Assembly (NCBI RefSeq): GCF_026151345.1
Contig: NZ_JAMQPR010000001.1
Span: 1,098,231 to 1,162,230, forward strand
Source: Leptospira paudalimensis
GTDB taxonomy: Bacteria > Spirochaetota > Leptospiria > Leptospirales > Leptospiraceae
Direction: 5' to 3'
Length of the DNA stretch: 64,000 nucleotides
The notes beneath the pieces are model-generated. The model saw only the letters and a list, made by a program, of their open reading frames with translations, was not told the DNA's origin and searched no databases. The first letter of the stretch is position 1. Each line of letters begins with the position of its first letter. Both the position numbers and the translations under genes were made by a program. Shown piece after piece: positions 20,437 through 30,138 of the stretch.

Positions 20437-20940
20437 GTGATGTCATCATGGGGAAACGATAATGGAATTCTTTTACAACAAGGAATTACTTTACTTGCTT
20501 CCCTTTCTGATCGATTGTATCTTCAAAAACAAAATAATTCTGAATCGAGTGTCGGTGAACATATACGCCATGTGATAGAACATTACCAAATGTTCCTAGA
20601 AGGAATTCAAATAGGTCATATTGATTATGATAAAAGGAAACGTGACCTTTCGCTTGAAGTGGACCGAATCCTTGCAATCAATCGTTTACAAGAATTATTC
20701 ACTTTTTTCGAAACAAAGTATTTGCCACTTGGGCAAGTATTAATTTCACAAAACTATAATCCAGACGCTCCAACTCCGATTGTCACATCCACAATTGAGA
20801 GGGAACTATTATTTTTGGTTTCTCACACTGTTCATCACTATGCAATCATTGCATTAGTATTAAAAGATGAAGAAGGTGTCATTCCACCATATTTTGGTTA
20901 CTCACCTGCAACATTGTATGCAAAATTACAAAGTAAATAG
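20437..20940 (+). CDS. DinB-like domain protein
   Basis: 167 aa four-helix protein with the spaced metal-binding histidines of the DinB/YfiT superfamily: GEHIRHVIEHY (helix 2) and SHTVHHYAI (helix 4). Members bind a divalent metal and include thiol-dependent transferases and detoxification enzymes; the substrate is not predictable here. The start is GTG 20437 or ATG 20440. It is a single gene, divergent from the glycosyltransferase operon and convergent with the SDR gene (10 bp between stops). Confidence 0.8.
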   Translation: MMSSWGNDNGILLQQGITLLASLSDRLYLQKQNNSESSVGEHIRHVIEHYQMFLEGIQIGHIDYDKRKRDLSLEVDRILAINRLQELFTFFETKYLPLGQVLISQNYNPDAPTPIVTSTIERELLFLVSHTVHHYAIIALVLKDEEGVIPPYFGYSPATLYAKLQSK

Positions 20941-20949
20941 ATTTAGATT

Positions 20950-22470
20950 TCACCAGTCGATAGGGAAATAATCCTTTAAAAACTTACCAATCCAATGTTT
21001 GCCTGAATTGACTCCGTCAAACAATGGATCAACGACTCTTGCTGCCCCATCCACAATATCTAGCGGAGGTTGGAAATCATGAAGGTCTTGTTTTCGTTTT
21101 GCAAGTTCAATGGGATCTTCATCGGTCACCCAACCAGTATCAACAGCATTCATAAAAATGCCATCTTTTGCAAAGTCTTCTGCTGAGGTATGAGTCATCA
21201 TATTCAACGCAGCTTTCGCCATGTTTGTATGTGGATGACGGTCTTCTTTTTTAAATCGATGGAATTTTCCTTCCATTGCTGAGACATTGATGATGTGTTT
21301 TTTGCCAGTATTATCCTTGCGCATAATACCCACCAGTCGATTGCAAAGAACAAAAGGCGCCACCGCATTTACAAGTTGTACTTCTAACATTTCAGAAGTA
21401 TTAATTTCTCCAAGTTTCAATCGCCAACTATTTGTTTTTCTGAGGTCTACCTGTTGTAAATCAGCATCTAATTTGCCTTCAGGGAATACGGATTCCAATT
21501 CATGTGAATTGTCATGTGAATATGGGATTTGCGAAAGTGCAGCAGAAGAACGGATCCCAACACCTGGAGTTTTATGATTCCAGCTAACGGCTAACGCAGT
21601 TGCAGTGTCTTTCATTTCAGAGTCGGAGCGGTAAGAATCCAATTCATTTTTACAGTGTTGGTAAAAACTTAATAGTTTTTGTGCCTCGGATGGTAAGTCG
21701 GTAATTGAAATTTTTTCTGTTTCTAGTAAATGGGAATAAAAGCCTGGTGGTCTTCTTACTGTTTGTGCTGCATTATTGATCAGGATATCCAATCTTTCTA
21801 GGTGGTTTTCTAAGAATTTACAAAAAATTTCCACACTTGGTGTATGTCGTAAATCTAAACCAAAGATTTGTAATCGGTCTTTCCATAAGTGAAAATCAGA
21901 TTCCTTTGAAAAACGAATCGCTGAATCATTTGGAAATCTAGTTGTCGCGATGACTCGAGCACCTGATCGTAATAATAACAAAGTGGCTTGGTATCCAATT
22001 TTTAATCGCGAACCAGTAATGACGGCAACAGTTCCTCTTAAATCGGCAGTTTGGTATCGTTTGGAGTAATTGAGTTCCGCACAACTTGGACACATTGAGT
22101 CGTAAAAAAAATGTAATTTTGTAAAGGGAGTTTTGCAGATATAACAAGGTTTAGGTTGGGATAATTCGGTGGCATTATCCCATGACCATCCAGCTGAATT
22201 GGAAATTTGTAGTGGTGCCTTAAAGACTGCGGACTCCCTTGCTCTCCTAATGCCTGTCAATGCAGTCTTTTGTTTTTCTTGGGTTTTTAAACTTTCTTTT
22301 TTTTCAATACGAACAGTTCGATTTCGTTTTCGAACTTCATTTCGATCCGGTCTTGAAATTTTCCCACATAGGATCATTAACTCAAGACGTTTTTCTGCTG
22401 GTATGGTAACAAGATTTTTTGGTGAATCTAAAAGTGTTTTTAGTTCACGAATTAAAGAATCTATGTCCAT
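20950..22470 (-). CDS. short-chain dehydrogenase with N-terminal extension and zinc ribbon
   Basis: 506 aa, far longer than a classic SDR. Residues about 1-120 are charged, then CYICK...CPSCAEL forms a four-Cys zinc ribbon (about 128-155). The SDR domain follows: [16 protein letters not shown] (nucleotide-binding glycine loop), [13 protein letters not shown] (NNAG motif) and, late, [12 protein letters not shown] with a candidate catalytic Ser; the usual YxxxK appears altered ([11 protein letters not shown], with Asn-Met in place of Tyr-x). It may therefore be a weak or non-standard oxidoreductase. No operon partner. Confidence 0.8.
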   Translation of the reverse strand: MDIDSLIRELKTLLDSPKNLVTIPAEKRLELMILCGKISRPDRNEVRKRNRTVRIEKKESLKTQEKQKTALTGIRRARESAVFKAPLQISNSAGWSWDNATELSQPKPCYICKTPFTKLHFFYDSMCPSCAELNYSKRYQTADLRGTVAVITGSRLKIGYQATLLLLRSGARVIATTRFPNDSAIRFSKESDFHLWKDRLQIFGLDLRHTPSVEIFCKFLENHLERLDILINNAAQTVRRPPGFYSHLLETEKISITDLPSEAQKLLSFYQHCKNELDSYRSDSEMKDTATALAVSWNHKTPGVGIRSSAALSQIPYSHDNSHELESVFPEGKLDADLQQVDLRKTNSWRLKLGEINTSEMLEVQLVNAVAPFVLCNRLVGIMRKDNTGKKHIINVSAMEGKFHRFKKEDRHPHTNMAKAALNMMTHTSAEDFAKDGIFMNAVDTGWVTDEDPIELAKRKQDLHDFQPPLDIVDGAARVVDPLFDGVNSGKHWIGKFLKDYFPIDW

Positions 22471-22516
22471 AAAACCAGAATTTTAGGAACTTTGGGGTAA
22501 GCAACTCTCTTTGGAA

Positions 22517-23197
22517 TTAGATTTTTTGAATTCTAATCTTTCGATTGCCAGTAAACCGAATTGTACCATCCATAATGCATGAATTTTCCATTTCAGAATG
22601 AAGGTTTTTTACCTGCTCTCTCATATTTTGGACAAGTGAAATCACTTCAAGCGTACTATTACATTGTAATTGAGTGAATAATTTTTCTTTATCGTAGTAG
22701 AGTGCCTGTAACTGTTGTTCCAAGAGATTCAAAAGAGAATCTTCATGAATATTTTGACGATTATCAGTGGAAGTTTCCTCTATCATCAATTCACGAATTG
22801 GTTTGGTTAAGAATTCTTGGATTTCGTTTAGGTCTTCATCATGGATGAGTGGTTCTAATGCGATAAGAATGTAAGTTGTTAGAGATGCTTTAATGATTAG
22901 ATTTGGATCAGCTTCTCCAGTATTAAAATTTTGGTATTGGATTTGAGTGTTGAGTTGTTTCCAATAACATTTGAGTTCCACATATTTAGAGAAAATTAGA
23001 ACACTCAATTCTTCTTTAATTTCAACATCATTCAATATATCCAAAAATTGATGGATCAGAGAATCAAACCAAAGATGAATTTTGTTTTTATGTTCTTCGG
23101 TTTGTTCAAATCCAATCATCCATTCATTTATGTTTTCGGAGACTGATGTTTTAAAGTTTTGATTCGAAAGTTTTTCTTTAATAAATTGTAATTCCAT
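22517..23197 (-). CDS. hypothetical protein (226 aa)
   Basis: Acidic, mostly helical-looking protein with many Gln/Glu/Ile and no membrane segment or recognised motif. It is the last gene of a three-gene minus-strand run (receptor-like protein 23479-24603, 85-aa protein, this gene) with gaps of only 15 and 8 bp, so it is very probably co-transcribed with the soluble chemoreceptor. By context it could take part in that signalling path. A C-terminal QLQALYYDKEKLFTQL resembles the start of the 85-aa neighbour (QIVALYKEKEELELEL). Confidence 0.7.
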   Translation of the reverse strand: MELQFIKEKLSNQNFKTSVSENINEWMIGFEQTEEHKNKIHLWFDSLIHQFLDILNDVEIKEELSVLIFSKYVELKCYWKQLNTQIQYQNFNTGEADPNLIIKASLTTYILIALEPLIHDEDLNEIQEFLTKPIRELMIEETSTDNRQNIHEDSLLNLLEQQLQALYYDKEKLFTQLQCNSTLEVISLVQNMREQVKNLHSEMENSCIMDGTIRFTGNRKIRIQKI

Positions 23198-23205
23198 ACA
23201 TGTCT

Positions 23206-23463
23206 CTATTGGTTTGAATTTTTATGGAATCGATGATTCGGTATGTAAGCTGACGAAATTGATTCAATCTGAATTCGATTTGTGTCTACTTTTCTGTAAT
23301 TTTCTTTAAACGAGTAAAGGTAAGTTAATTCCCTGTGTAGGTTTTGGAATTCATGGATGATTGTGTCTATGTCAGAAGAACCTAATTCTAATTCCAGTTC
23401 TTCTTTTTCCTTGTACAATGCGACAATCTGAGATTCTAGATGTTCTTCTAATGTTGGATCCAT
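23206..23463 (-). CDS. small coiled-coil protein (85 aa)
   Basis: Starts EEHLESQIVALYKEKEELELELG, a clear heptad-rich helix, then IIHEFQNLHRELTYLYSF, a second helix; probably a short dimeric coiled coil. It lies 15 bp after the receptor-like gene and 8 bp before the 226-aa gene, so it belongs to that operon. A similar helix pair occurs near the C-terminus of the 226-aa protein, which suggests the two genes are related or interact. No named family. Confidence 0.65.
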   Translation of the reverse strand: MDPTLEEHLESQIVALYKEKEELELELGSSDIDTIIHEFQNLHRELTYLYSFKENYRKVDTNRIQIESISSAYIPNHRFHKNSNQ

Positions 23464-23478
23464 TATAGATTAGACGAA

Positions 23479-24603
23479 TTACTTTTTCAAAACAGAAATA
23501 ATATTGAATTCGACAAGTATACTCCAGGAACGTTTACTTTGGCCAATTCGCACTGGTTTTATAATTCGAACTAAGTGATTTGCGTCCATTTGTGTGTAGG
23601 ACTCTCCTCTTTGGATGGCAAGTAATGCTTCGGTATTGAGTCCCTCCACTTTGGAACCCAATTGATCAATTTCGGGATGTGAAGCAAAATTACCCTCATA
23701 CGTCACAAGAGAGGTGGTTCCCATTCCAAATATCTTTTTGGGAGATAATTCTTTTTGGAGTTGTTCCAATGAAAAATCTGCTCCTAAAATCCCTGCAAAT
23801 TTCGAATGTAAAAACAAATTGGTCATCAAACTAGTCATCTTGACAGTTTTGCCTTCGATAGGATAGTCATAAGGTTCCATCATCACGTCTTCACCTAAAT
23901 CACGTGGTAAGACATACCATTCATTTTCACCTGGAACATCATAACCTTGTAATGGCTCAATTGAAATTCGGCCAGCGTGTCGATGGCAATAGGGAACAAA
24001 CCTACCTTTGGCATCGTGGCCTTCTTTGTTTTGGTATTCAGAATCCTTTTCGTCAATGACATTGGGCTCACAACAGATTGCATAAGCTAACTGTTGTTCA
24101 TTTTGAATTAAATATTCTTGTAGGATGAGTAGTAGGTGTTCTCGTTTCATACCTATATTTGCATGCACCAAACTTTGGATTAAAAATTTTAAGCCATACA
24201 ATGAGGTAGCCATGATATAGAATTTTGATTCTAATTCTTTTGCAATATTGTTTGTCCAAAGATCTGCATATTCGATGATGGATTGTTTTTCCATTTCTTG
24301 GACATCAGCATTGGCCTCTGAGTTTTCTAAATTGATTCTAGATAAAATTTCAGAGATTTTTTTAGTTGCTTCCGAAGTTTGAAAAGACAATTTTGTGACT
24401 TCGTTTGCAACTATTTCAAAACCACGTCCGTGTTCACCGGCTCTAGCTGCTTCAATCGAAGCATTTAATGCCAGTAAGTTGGTTTGTTTTGCAACTTGTT
24501 GGATGGAGGATGCAACGGAACCTATTTCTTTTGATCTTTCACCAAATGAATCAATCAGTTCTTTGAGTTTTTTCATACCCAAATTTGAATATTTGTCATC
24601 CAT
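23479..24603 (-). CDS. soluble chemoreceptor-like protein: short signalling domain then C-terminal Cache-like sensor
   Basis: No membrane segment. Residues about 1-100 are the tip and flanks of a methyl-accepting signalling domain ([22 protein letters not shown], then [12 protein letters not shown]), too short for a full receptor coiled coil. Residues about 120-374 resemble a Cache-type sensor ([40 protein letters not shown]). The order is inverted relative to ordinary receptors and the sensor would be cytoplasmic. It is the first gene of a three-gene run. The upstream ABC gene ends 60 bp away. Confidence 0.8.
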   Translation of the reverse strand: MDDKYSNLGMKKLKELIDSFGERSKEIGSVASSIQQVAKQTNLLALNASIEAARAGEHGRGFEIVANEVTKLSFQTSEATKKISEILSRINLENSEANADVQEMEKQSIIEYADLWTNNIAKELESKFYIMATSLYGLKFLIQSLVHANIGMKREHLLLILQEYLIQNEQQLAYAICCEPNVIDEKDSEYQNKEGHDAKGRFVPYCHRHAGRISIEPLQGYDVPGENEWYVLPRDLGEDVMMEPYDYPIEGKTVKMTSLMTNLFLHSKFAGILGADFSLEQLQKELSPKKIFGMGTTSLVTYEGNFASHPEIDQLGSKVEGLNTEALLAIQRGESYTQMDANHLVRIIKPVRIGQSKRSWSILVEFNIISVLKK

Positions 24604-24663
24604 CCTTAAGCCATCCTGAAATCAGATTCTGTTCTTTAATGAATATCGGAGTTACCTGTAATC

Positions 24664-26466
24664 TTATTGATATCCAGCCTGTTGCAATCGAAATAGTTTC
24701 TCATATTTTCCTTTTTTCGATAGTAAGGTTTCGTGATCTCCCCATTCCGTTTTTTTACCTTGTTCTAAAACTAGAATTTTATCCGCCATTCTTACCGTTG
24801 AAAATCGATGAGAAATCAAAATGACTGTTTTCCCCATTGTATGTTCTCTAAAGTGTTCGAATACTTTCATTTCCGCTTCCGCATCAATAGCAGAAGTTGG
24901 TTCATCCAATATTAAAATGTCAGCTTTTGATCTCATAAATGCTCTCGACAAAGCAATCTTTTGCCATTGCCCGCCAGAAAGTTCTCTACCATCTTGGAAC
25001 CATTTTCCTAAACGTGTTTGGTATCCCAAATCCAAACGAGTGACAAATTCGTGAGCCATCCCTAATTTTGCTGCACTTATCCATTGTGATTCTGTTTGAA
25101 TTTGTTTTACATCTCCCATCCCAATATTGTCACCAACCTTAAACTGGTATTGAACAAAATTTTGAAAGATAACACCAAATCGTTCTCTTAATGATTCTTC
25201 TTCCCAATCTACAAGATTGATTCCATCCAAATAAATATTTCCTTTGGTAGGTGAATACAAACGAGTCAACAATTTGATTAATGTAGTTTTCCCAGATCCA
25301 TTTTCTCCAACAATTGCTAATTTTTCACCTGCTGGAATTTCGAAACTAATATCTGTTAGAGAATCATTGGTTGATCCAGGATATAAAAATGATACTTGGT
25401 CAAATATGATGCCAGTTTTGTTATTTGTACTTTTATGGATGCCTATTTTTTTCGGTATCGGTAAGTTTAAAAATTCCATAAGGTTATCAATATACAAATG
25501 ATCTTCGTAAATTCCACCGAAAGCAGACAATGCATTTGCAAAAGTCGATTGTCCTTGGCGAAATATGACCAAATACATTGTCATTTCACCTAGAGTAATT
25601 TGTTTTTGTAAGGCGAGACTGACAATCCAAATGTAAGAACCATAAAATGCCAATTGGCTAATTAATCCTAAGAAAAAACTGACAACACTTTTTTTAACCG
25701 TTAGTTTCTTATCTTCAGCATAGATTTTTTGGAAATTATTTTTGTATCGATTTAAAAATTCTTTTCCTAAGTTAAAGAGTAAAATTTCTTTTGCGTTATC
25801 TTCTCTTGCCATTAATGTTTCTAGATAAACTTGTTCTCTAGTTTCTTTTGCCTTCCATCGAAAGAGTCTGAAATTATGATTTGAGAACTTAGTTTCAGCT
25901 ATGAAAGTGGGTATAGCAGCTATGATCAAAATTATCGAAGCTAATGGAGAAAGTTTTACGAGTAATCCAAAAAAGCTAACAATTGTGATTGAGGATTGTG
26001 CGATTGTAAAAAATCGATTTACCATCGATAGAGGTTTGGAAGATGCCTCTGATCTTGCTTGTGTCATCTGATCGTAAGTTTCAGAATTTTCAAATTGTGA
26101 AAGTTCTAGTGTGATTGCTTTTGAAAGGATCCTTTCATTGACCTCTTGGCCCAGTTTAATCCTTAGTAGGGTTGTGCAAAGATAGTATAATTTTTGAGCT
26201 CCAAAATAGATAACAGTAATGATTCCCTCAATGTAAACATAGGTTGCAGTTTCAGAATAAACTAGGTCATACCAATTTCCAGATTCAATTTTCGAGGGTA
26301 AGATGGAATCGATGATTAGTTTTCCGATCCAGACCAAACTTGAAGGAAACAATCCATTTAAGATTGTCAAAATTGTAATGAGTAATGTTAAGGTAGGGGA
26401 ACTGTGATAAGCGAGTCGAAACGCAATTTTGGATGATTGAACAATGCGGAAAAAAGTACCCAACAT
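24664..26466 (-). CDS. ABC exporter, fused membrane and ATPase domains
   Basis: 600 aa half-transporter: about six membrane segments in residues 1-320, then an ATPase domain with Walker A GENGSGKTT, signature LSGGQWQKIALSRA, Walker B ILILDEPTSAID and the H-loop VILISHRFSTV. It would work as a homodimer exporting a lipid, peptide or drug-like substrate; the fold resembles MsbA/ABCB-type exporters but no substrate is indicated. Divergent from the pseudouridine synthase gene with about 113 bp between the starts. Confidence 0.92.
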   Translation of the reverse strand: MLGTFFRIVQSSKIAFRLAYHSSPTLTLLITILTILNGLFPSSLVWIGKLIIDSILPSKIESGNWYDLVYSETATYVYIEGIITVIYFGAQKLYYLCTTLLRIKLGQEVNERILSKAITLELSQFENSETYDQMTQARSEASSKPLSMVNRFFTIAQSSITIVSFFGLLVKLSPLASIILIIAAIPTFIAETKFSNHNFRLFRWKAKETREQVYLETLMAREDNAKEILLFNLGKEFLNRYKNNFQKIYAEDKKLTVKKSVVSFFLGLISQLAFYGSYIWIVSLALQKQITLGEMTMYLVIFRQGQSTFANALSAFGGIYEDHLYIDNLMEFLNLPIPKKIGIHKSTNNKTGIIFDQVSFLYPGSTNDSLTDISFEIPAGEKLAIVGENGSGKTTLIKLLTRLYSPTKGNIYLDGINLVDWEEESLRERFGVIFQNFVQYQFKVGDNIGMGDVKQIQTESQWISAAKLGMAHEFVTRLDLGYQTRLGKWFQDGRELSGGQWQKIALSRAFMRSKADILILDEPTSAIDAEAEMKVFEHFREHTMGKTVILISHRFSTVRMADKILVLEQGKKTEWGDHETLLSKKGKYEKLFRLQQAGYQ

Positions 26467-26579
26467 ACAGGTTAGATTGTTTTCGGAGGGATGTTTCGAT
26501 AGCTTTTTTTAAGAAATTACATTGAAAACATTGAATTCCACTTTCCGAATTTTAATTCACTTGTTTCGATGTTACTCGT

Positions 26580-27311
26580 ATGCCAAAGGAAAGATTGGAT
26601 AAAGTTCTGGGAAATTTTGGATTAGGATCTAGGTCCGATGTAAAAAAGGAAATTTACCAAGGGAACGTAAAAGTAAATGGAATCGTTGTTAAGGACCCCG
26701 GTTTTAAAATCACAATCAATGATGTAGTTGTTTTTTATGACGAAACTTTGATTCGCAAAGATTTTTATTATTTTATGATGAATAAAGCTCCCGATTGTAT
26801 CACTGCTACGGAAGACCCTCGAGAAAAGACTGTTATGGATTATCTAAGTGAAAGGCATCAAAACATGAATTTGTTTCCTGTCGGAAGATTGGATAAAGAG
26901 ACAGAAGGGCTGTTACTGTTTACAACAGATGGAACTTTGGCTCATTATTATACTTCTCCTAAACATTTTGTTGAGAAAGAATACTATGCAGAAATTTCAG
27001 AACCAGTGACAAAAGAGGACATCTTGAGTTTTGAAACTGGAATAGTGTTAGATGATGGATACAAAACTTTGCCTGCTCGGCTGGCGATAACTGATGAAAC
27101 AAAACCTCATATAGTCACTGTTTGGTTAAAAGAAGGGAAGTATCGTCAAATCAGAAGGATGTTCCAAAGTTTGAGTAAAGAAGTTTTGTATCTAAAACGA
27201 GTGAGAATGGGAAATTTAAAGTTAGATCCAACAATTCCTCTTGGAAGTTACCGAGAGTTGACAAACGAAGAAGAAACTCTTCTTAAACAAAAAATACCAA
27301 TCATTCAATAA
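26580..27311 (+). CDS. RsuA/RluB-family pseudouridine synthase
   Basis: 243 aa. N-terminal S4 RNA-binding domain (residues 1-50, RLDKVLGNFGLGSRSDVKK), then the synthase domain with catalytic Asp105 in the motif VGRLDKETEGLLLFT and the late KYRQIRRMFQSL. It modifies a uridine in rRNA (16S for RsuA, 23S for RluB/RluE/RluF); sequence alone does not tell which. Single plus-strand gene whose 3' end overlaps the 3' end of the thioesterase gene by 11 bp. Confidence 0.92.
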   Translation: MPKERLDKVLGNFGLGSRSDVKKEIYQGNVKVNGIVVKDPGFKITINDVVVFYDETLIRKDFYYFMMNKAPDCITATEDPREKTVMDYLSERHQNMNLFPVGRLDKETEGLLLFTTDGTLAHYYTSPKHFVEKEYYAEISEPVTKEDILSFETGIVLDDGYKTLPARLAITDETKPHIVTVWLKEGKYRQIRRMFQSLSKEVLYLKRVRMGNLKLDPTIPLGSYRELTNEEETLLKQKIPIIQ

Positions 27312-28131
27312 ATCTTTCTATTTTGTCAAAAAAAGCAGCAGGTGCTCGCCTTGGCCTTGAGTTTGAAAGAGAGACAAACAACTGTTCGTCTTTCATACTT
27401 GCAAGTAAGCTTCCTTTTGAGTCTAAAATATCTTGTCTGAAATAAAACCGGATTTTTTCAAAACTTTCGATCCAACTTAAGATTTTCACATGAGTTCCGG
27501 GATCTATTGGTTTGTAGATCTGTATTTCACCGCCCATAAAAAAAGTAGTAGAGTCAGTTTCTTTGATTAAATTAAGATCTACAATTTCTTTAAAAAATAG
27601 GAAACGGCCTTCTTCAAAAATTTTCCAAATGGAATCAGAAGGTAAATTCCAAAAACAATTCATATCACTGTAAGGAATGTAATAATCATGTTCCACAATG
27701 TTTTGATTGATTGGTTTGGGATGGATTGTAAATTGATAGGGGGTGACACTTAATTTGGGAAGGTCCAGAATTTTGATGATAATTCCATCCTTCACCAAGG
27801 TTGATGTGGATTCAATTTCACATGCTTTTTTTCCATTGGAACCTACTATGGATTGTTTCCATAAAAGATTTCCATCATCCATGCCATAAATTTCTGTTTC
27901 AACTGTCATTTCTGAATTTACAAATTGTTGGTTGAGGAATCTTACATTTGTGGATCCAGGAATATAACTAATATTTGTGTTTAACATTAGTTCAATGGGG
28001 CAACCATATTCTCTTAATACTTCACATCGTGCATCGTAAGCGAACCGTTCATAAGTTCGACTCGTGACATGTCGATTCCAATCTAAATCAAAGTGACGAG
28101 TAGACAATGTTTTGCGGAAAATTTGATTCAT
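27301..28131 (-). CDS. acyl-ACP/acyl-CoA thioesterase-like hotdog protein
   Basis: 276 aa, long enough for two hotdog folds. The N-terminal block RHFDLDWNRHVTSRTYERFAYDAR matches the catalytic helix region of 4-hydroxybenzoyl-CoA-type and plant-type acyl-ACP thioesterases; the second half repeats the pattern (YIPYSDMNCFWNLPSDSIWKIFEEGRF). It likely releases fatty acids or acyl groups from a carrier. ATG 28131 is preceded by an A/G-rich stretch (GAAAGAAAGGTGG), a fair ribosome binding site. Confidence 0.75.
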   Translation of the reverse strand: MNQIFRKTLSTRHFDLDWNRHVTSRTYERFAYDARCEVLREYGCPIELMLNTNISYIPGSTNVRFLNQQFVNSEMTVETEIYGMDDGNLLWKQSIVGSNGKKACEIESTSTLVKDGIIIKILDLPKLSVTPYQFTIHPKPINQNIVEHDYYIPYSDMNCFWNLPSDSIWKIFEEGRFLFFKEIVDLNLIKETDSTTFFMGGEIQIYKPIDPGTHVKILSWIESFEKIRFYFRQDILDSKGSLLASMKDEQLFVSLSNSRPRRAPAAFFDKIERFIE

Positions 28132-28270
28132 TCCACCTTTCTTTCCATTGGAATGGATAGGTAAAGAAAAAATCTAATGTTGATTAAGGTGATCTTTCTG
28201 TTATTTGGAGAACACCAAAAGTGATGATGCACTGAATCAATTGTAAGCCTCAAATTATGTTTTTCTGAAA

Positions 28271-28774
28271 TTATTTCATAAAAATGTCAGATAAAAATTT
28301 AAGATAATGATCATCTATAGTTTTATCATTTGATGCAAGGAAAAAAGGTGATTGCCATTCTTGCGTTAATATTCCCTGTTTGTTATTGGGTTTGTCCCAT
28401 CGAGGGTAAACTCTGAAACCTAGTTTCCCTTTTAGTTTGCCAAAAAGAATTCCTCTTTCATTTAAAATTTCTTTGTTAAATAAAAAATATCCAATATTGT
28501 CTTTATGAATCGTCTCAATGATAGTAAGATCAAAAGAGTCTTTATATTGATAAGGCTCGATAGGTCCATTTTTACTTCTTTTCCAAAGAGTAACAAAAAG
28601 TCCATTTTTTTTGGGTGTATTATTTGCTGTCCGAAAAATCACCTTCTGATTGTTACATAGAAAACTACAGGCATTGTAATTTTTGCTCTCCTTTTCAATG
28701 ACGAGATTTTCAATTTTTAATTCTAATGGATCAAAAAGATCTTTTTGTATGTTAACTAAATAATCAGGGAACAT
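28271..28774 (-). CDS. MepB-family protein
   Basis: 167 aa matching the MepB family, first known as the third gene of the staphylococcal mepRAB multidrug-efflux operon, biochemical role unknown. Family blocks seen: KNYNACSFLCNNQKVIFRTANNTPKKNGLFV truncated here to its core NTPKKNGLFVTLWKR, then YFLFNKEILNERGIL, then GFRVYPRWDKPNNKQGILTQ and QSPFF. It sits upstream of nothing on the same strand within 130 bp; a multidrug-type small exporter gene lies 36 bp beyond its start, also on the minus strand. Confidence 0.8.
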   Translation of the reverse strand: MFPDYLVNIQKDLFDPLELKIENLVIEKESKNYNACSFLCNNQKVIFRTANNTPKKNGLFVTLWKRSKNGPIEPYQYKDSFDLTIIETIHKDNIGYFLFNKEILNERGILFGKLKGKLGFRVYPRWDKPNNKQGILTQEWQSPFFLASNDKTIDDHYLKFLSDIFMK

Positions 28775-28810
28775 GTGAATGAATTTGTTTGTTGTAGGTA
28801 AATTTCAGGA

Positions 28811-29137
28811 TTAGTGAGAAAGAAACTTAAGTCCAATGATAGATACCACCAAAGTGGCAAGGAAAAAAATCCTCCAAAATTCTATTGGTTCTTTGAAGAA
28901 AATTATTCCAACAATGACGGTTCCAACTGCTCCTATCCCCGTCCAAACTGCGTAACTAGTTCCTATTGGTAAGGATTTGGTAACTTGTATCAGTAAACCC
29001 ATACTGATACAAAGTGAAACAAAAAAACCTAAATACCAATAATAAACCAAATTACCAAAGGAATCCTTTGCCTTTCCTAAGCAAAAAGCAAACAGAACTT
29101 CAAATAAACCCGCAAGAAACAGTAATACCCAGTTCAT
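28811..29137 (-). CDS. small multidrug resistance (SugE/Gdx-like) exporter
   Basis: 108 aa, four membrane helices, with the conserved membrane Glu in AGLFEVLFAFCLG (Glu13) and the SYAVWTGIGAVGTVIVG helix typical of the SMR family. The segment WVLLFLAGLFEVLF...AVWTGIG fits the SugE/Gdx branch (guanidinium exporters) better than EmrE. I see no convincing guanidine riboswitch upstream. The MepB-like gene follows 36 bp downstream on the same strand, which would fit a shared efflux-linked operon. Confidence 0.85.
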   Translation of the reverse strand: MNWVLLFLAGLFEVLFAFCLGKAKDSFGNLVYYWYLGFFVSLCISMGLLIQVTKSLPIGTSYAVWTGIGAVGTVIVGIIFFKEPIEFWRIFFLATLVVSIIGLKFLSH

Positions 29138-29274
29138 ACAAACTCCACTAGAACCGATATACCATGTTCTCTTTCAACTGTAAATTGGTTTATTCTTAAG
29201 ATTATCCCGCTAGATCACATTAAATATTTATTCAACTATTTGGTTTAGTAATTGACTAAAAAAAATCAAACTAG

Positions 29275-29667
29275 ATGTTATACCAAATGGTTGAATATAA
29301 GAAAAAAGAACAGATGTTGAACAGGGTATTTGCAGCGCTTGCTGACCATACAAGAAGACAAATGTTGGCAAGGCTTAGAAAGGGTTCTTTGAGTATTTCG
29401 GAACTTGCTGAGCCAATTTCGATGTCGTTTGCTGGAGTCGCAAAACACATCGAAGTTTTGACAGAAGCAAAGTTGGTTCGAAAAGTTCGTGCACAAGAAG
29501 ACGGGCGAAGTTATCGATTGGAACTTGAAAACCAAACATTATCAGAAGCAAGTCATTGGATACTATATCACCAAGAGTTTTGGACGAATAAATTAGCAAG
29601 GTTAGAGGCATTCTTAGAGGAGAAAGAACATGAACCCCCAAGTAATAAAAGTCGAAAGAGAAATTAA
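29275..29667 (+). CDS. ArsR-family winged-helix repressor
   Basis: 130 aa with the ArsR/SmtB winged helix: FAALADHTRRQMLARLRKGSLSIS, then the recognition helix region ISMSFAGVAKHIEVLTEAKLV and the wing REDGRSY-like RAQEDGRSYRLEL. It lacks an obvious metal-binding Cys set, as usual for the ArsR proteins paired with SRPBCC genes. Start alternatives are ATG 29275, 29287 and 29314; 29314 has the best upstream A/G-rich sequence. Its end overlaps the next gene by 38 bp, so the two are coupled. Confidence 0.88.
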   Translation: MLYQMVEYKKKEQMLNRVFAALADHTRRQMLARLRKGSLSISELAEPISMSFAGVAKHIEVLTEAKLVRKVRAQEDGRSYRLELENQTLSEASHWILYHQEFWTNKLARLEAFLEEKEHEPPSNKSRKRN

Positions 29668-30094
29668 TGCAGATTTAAATCGAATTTTTCAAGCATGGTT
29701 AAATGCAGAACATCTTTCACGTTGGTTTTTGTCAGGAGAAAATATTGGCATTGAATCTGTTTTTATCGATCCAAGACCTGGTGGAAAATTTTCAATTAAC
29801 ATGAGTTTAGATGGAAAAATATTCCCACATACAGGTGAATATATAACCATTGAAGAGCCACACAAATTGGTATTTACTTGGTGTTCTCATGCAACAGATA
29901 ACAGAGTAACGCTAGTTACTGTTACATTAAAGGATATATCTAAAAAAACAAATGATATAAATGTAACATCGAATCAGCCAAGAACTTTAGTAACCTTGGT
30001 TCATGAAAAATTAATCAGCGATATTGAAATTAAAAACCATAATCATGGCTGGACAAATGTACTGGAAGCCTTAGATATTTGGTTCCGTGACTAG
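29630..30094 (+). CDS. SRPBCC (AHSA1-like) domain protein
   Basis: 154 aa START/Bet v1-fold protein of the AHSA1 group: VEREINADLNRIFQAWLNAEHLSRWF at the start, then RPGGKFSINMS, EYITIEEPHKLVFTW and the closing HGWTNVLEALDIWF helix. Such proteins bind hydrophobic ligands and are often encoded next to an ArsR regulator that overlaps them, as here. Ligand unknown. A second SRPBCC gene follows 44 bp later. Confidence 0.85.
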   Translation: MNPQVIKVEREINADLNRIFQAWLNAEHLSRWFLSGENIGIESVFIDPRPGGKFSINMSLDGKIFPHTGEYITIEEPHKLVFTWCSHATDNRVTLVTVTLKDISKKTNDINVTSNQPRTLVTLVHEKLISDIEIKNHNHGWTNVLEALDIWFRD

Positions 30095-30138
30095 ATTTAA
30101 TAAAGATATAATAAAATTATTTAAATAAGGAGTGTTGT

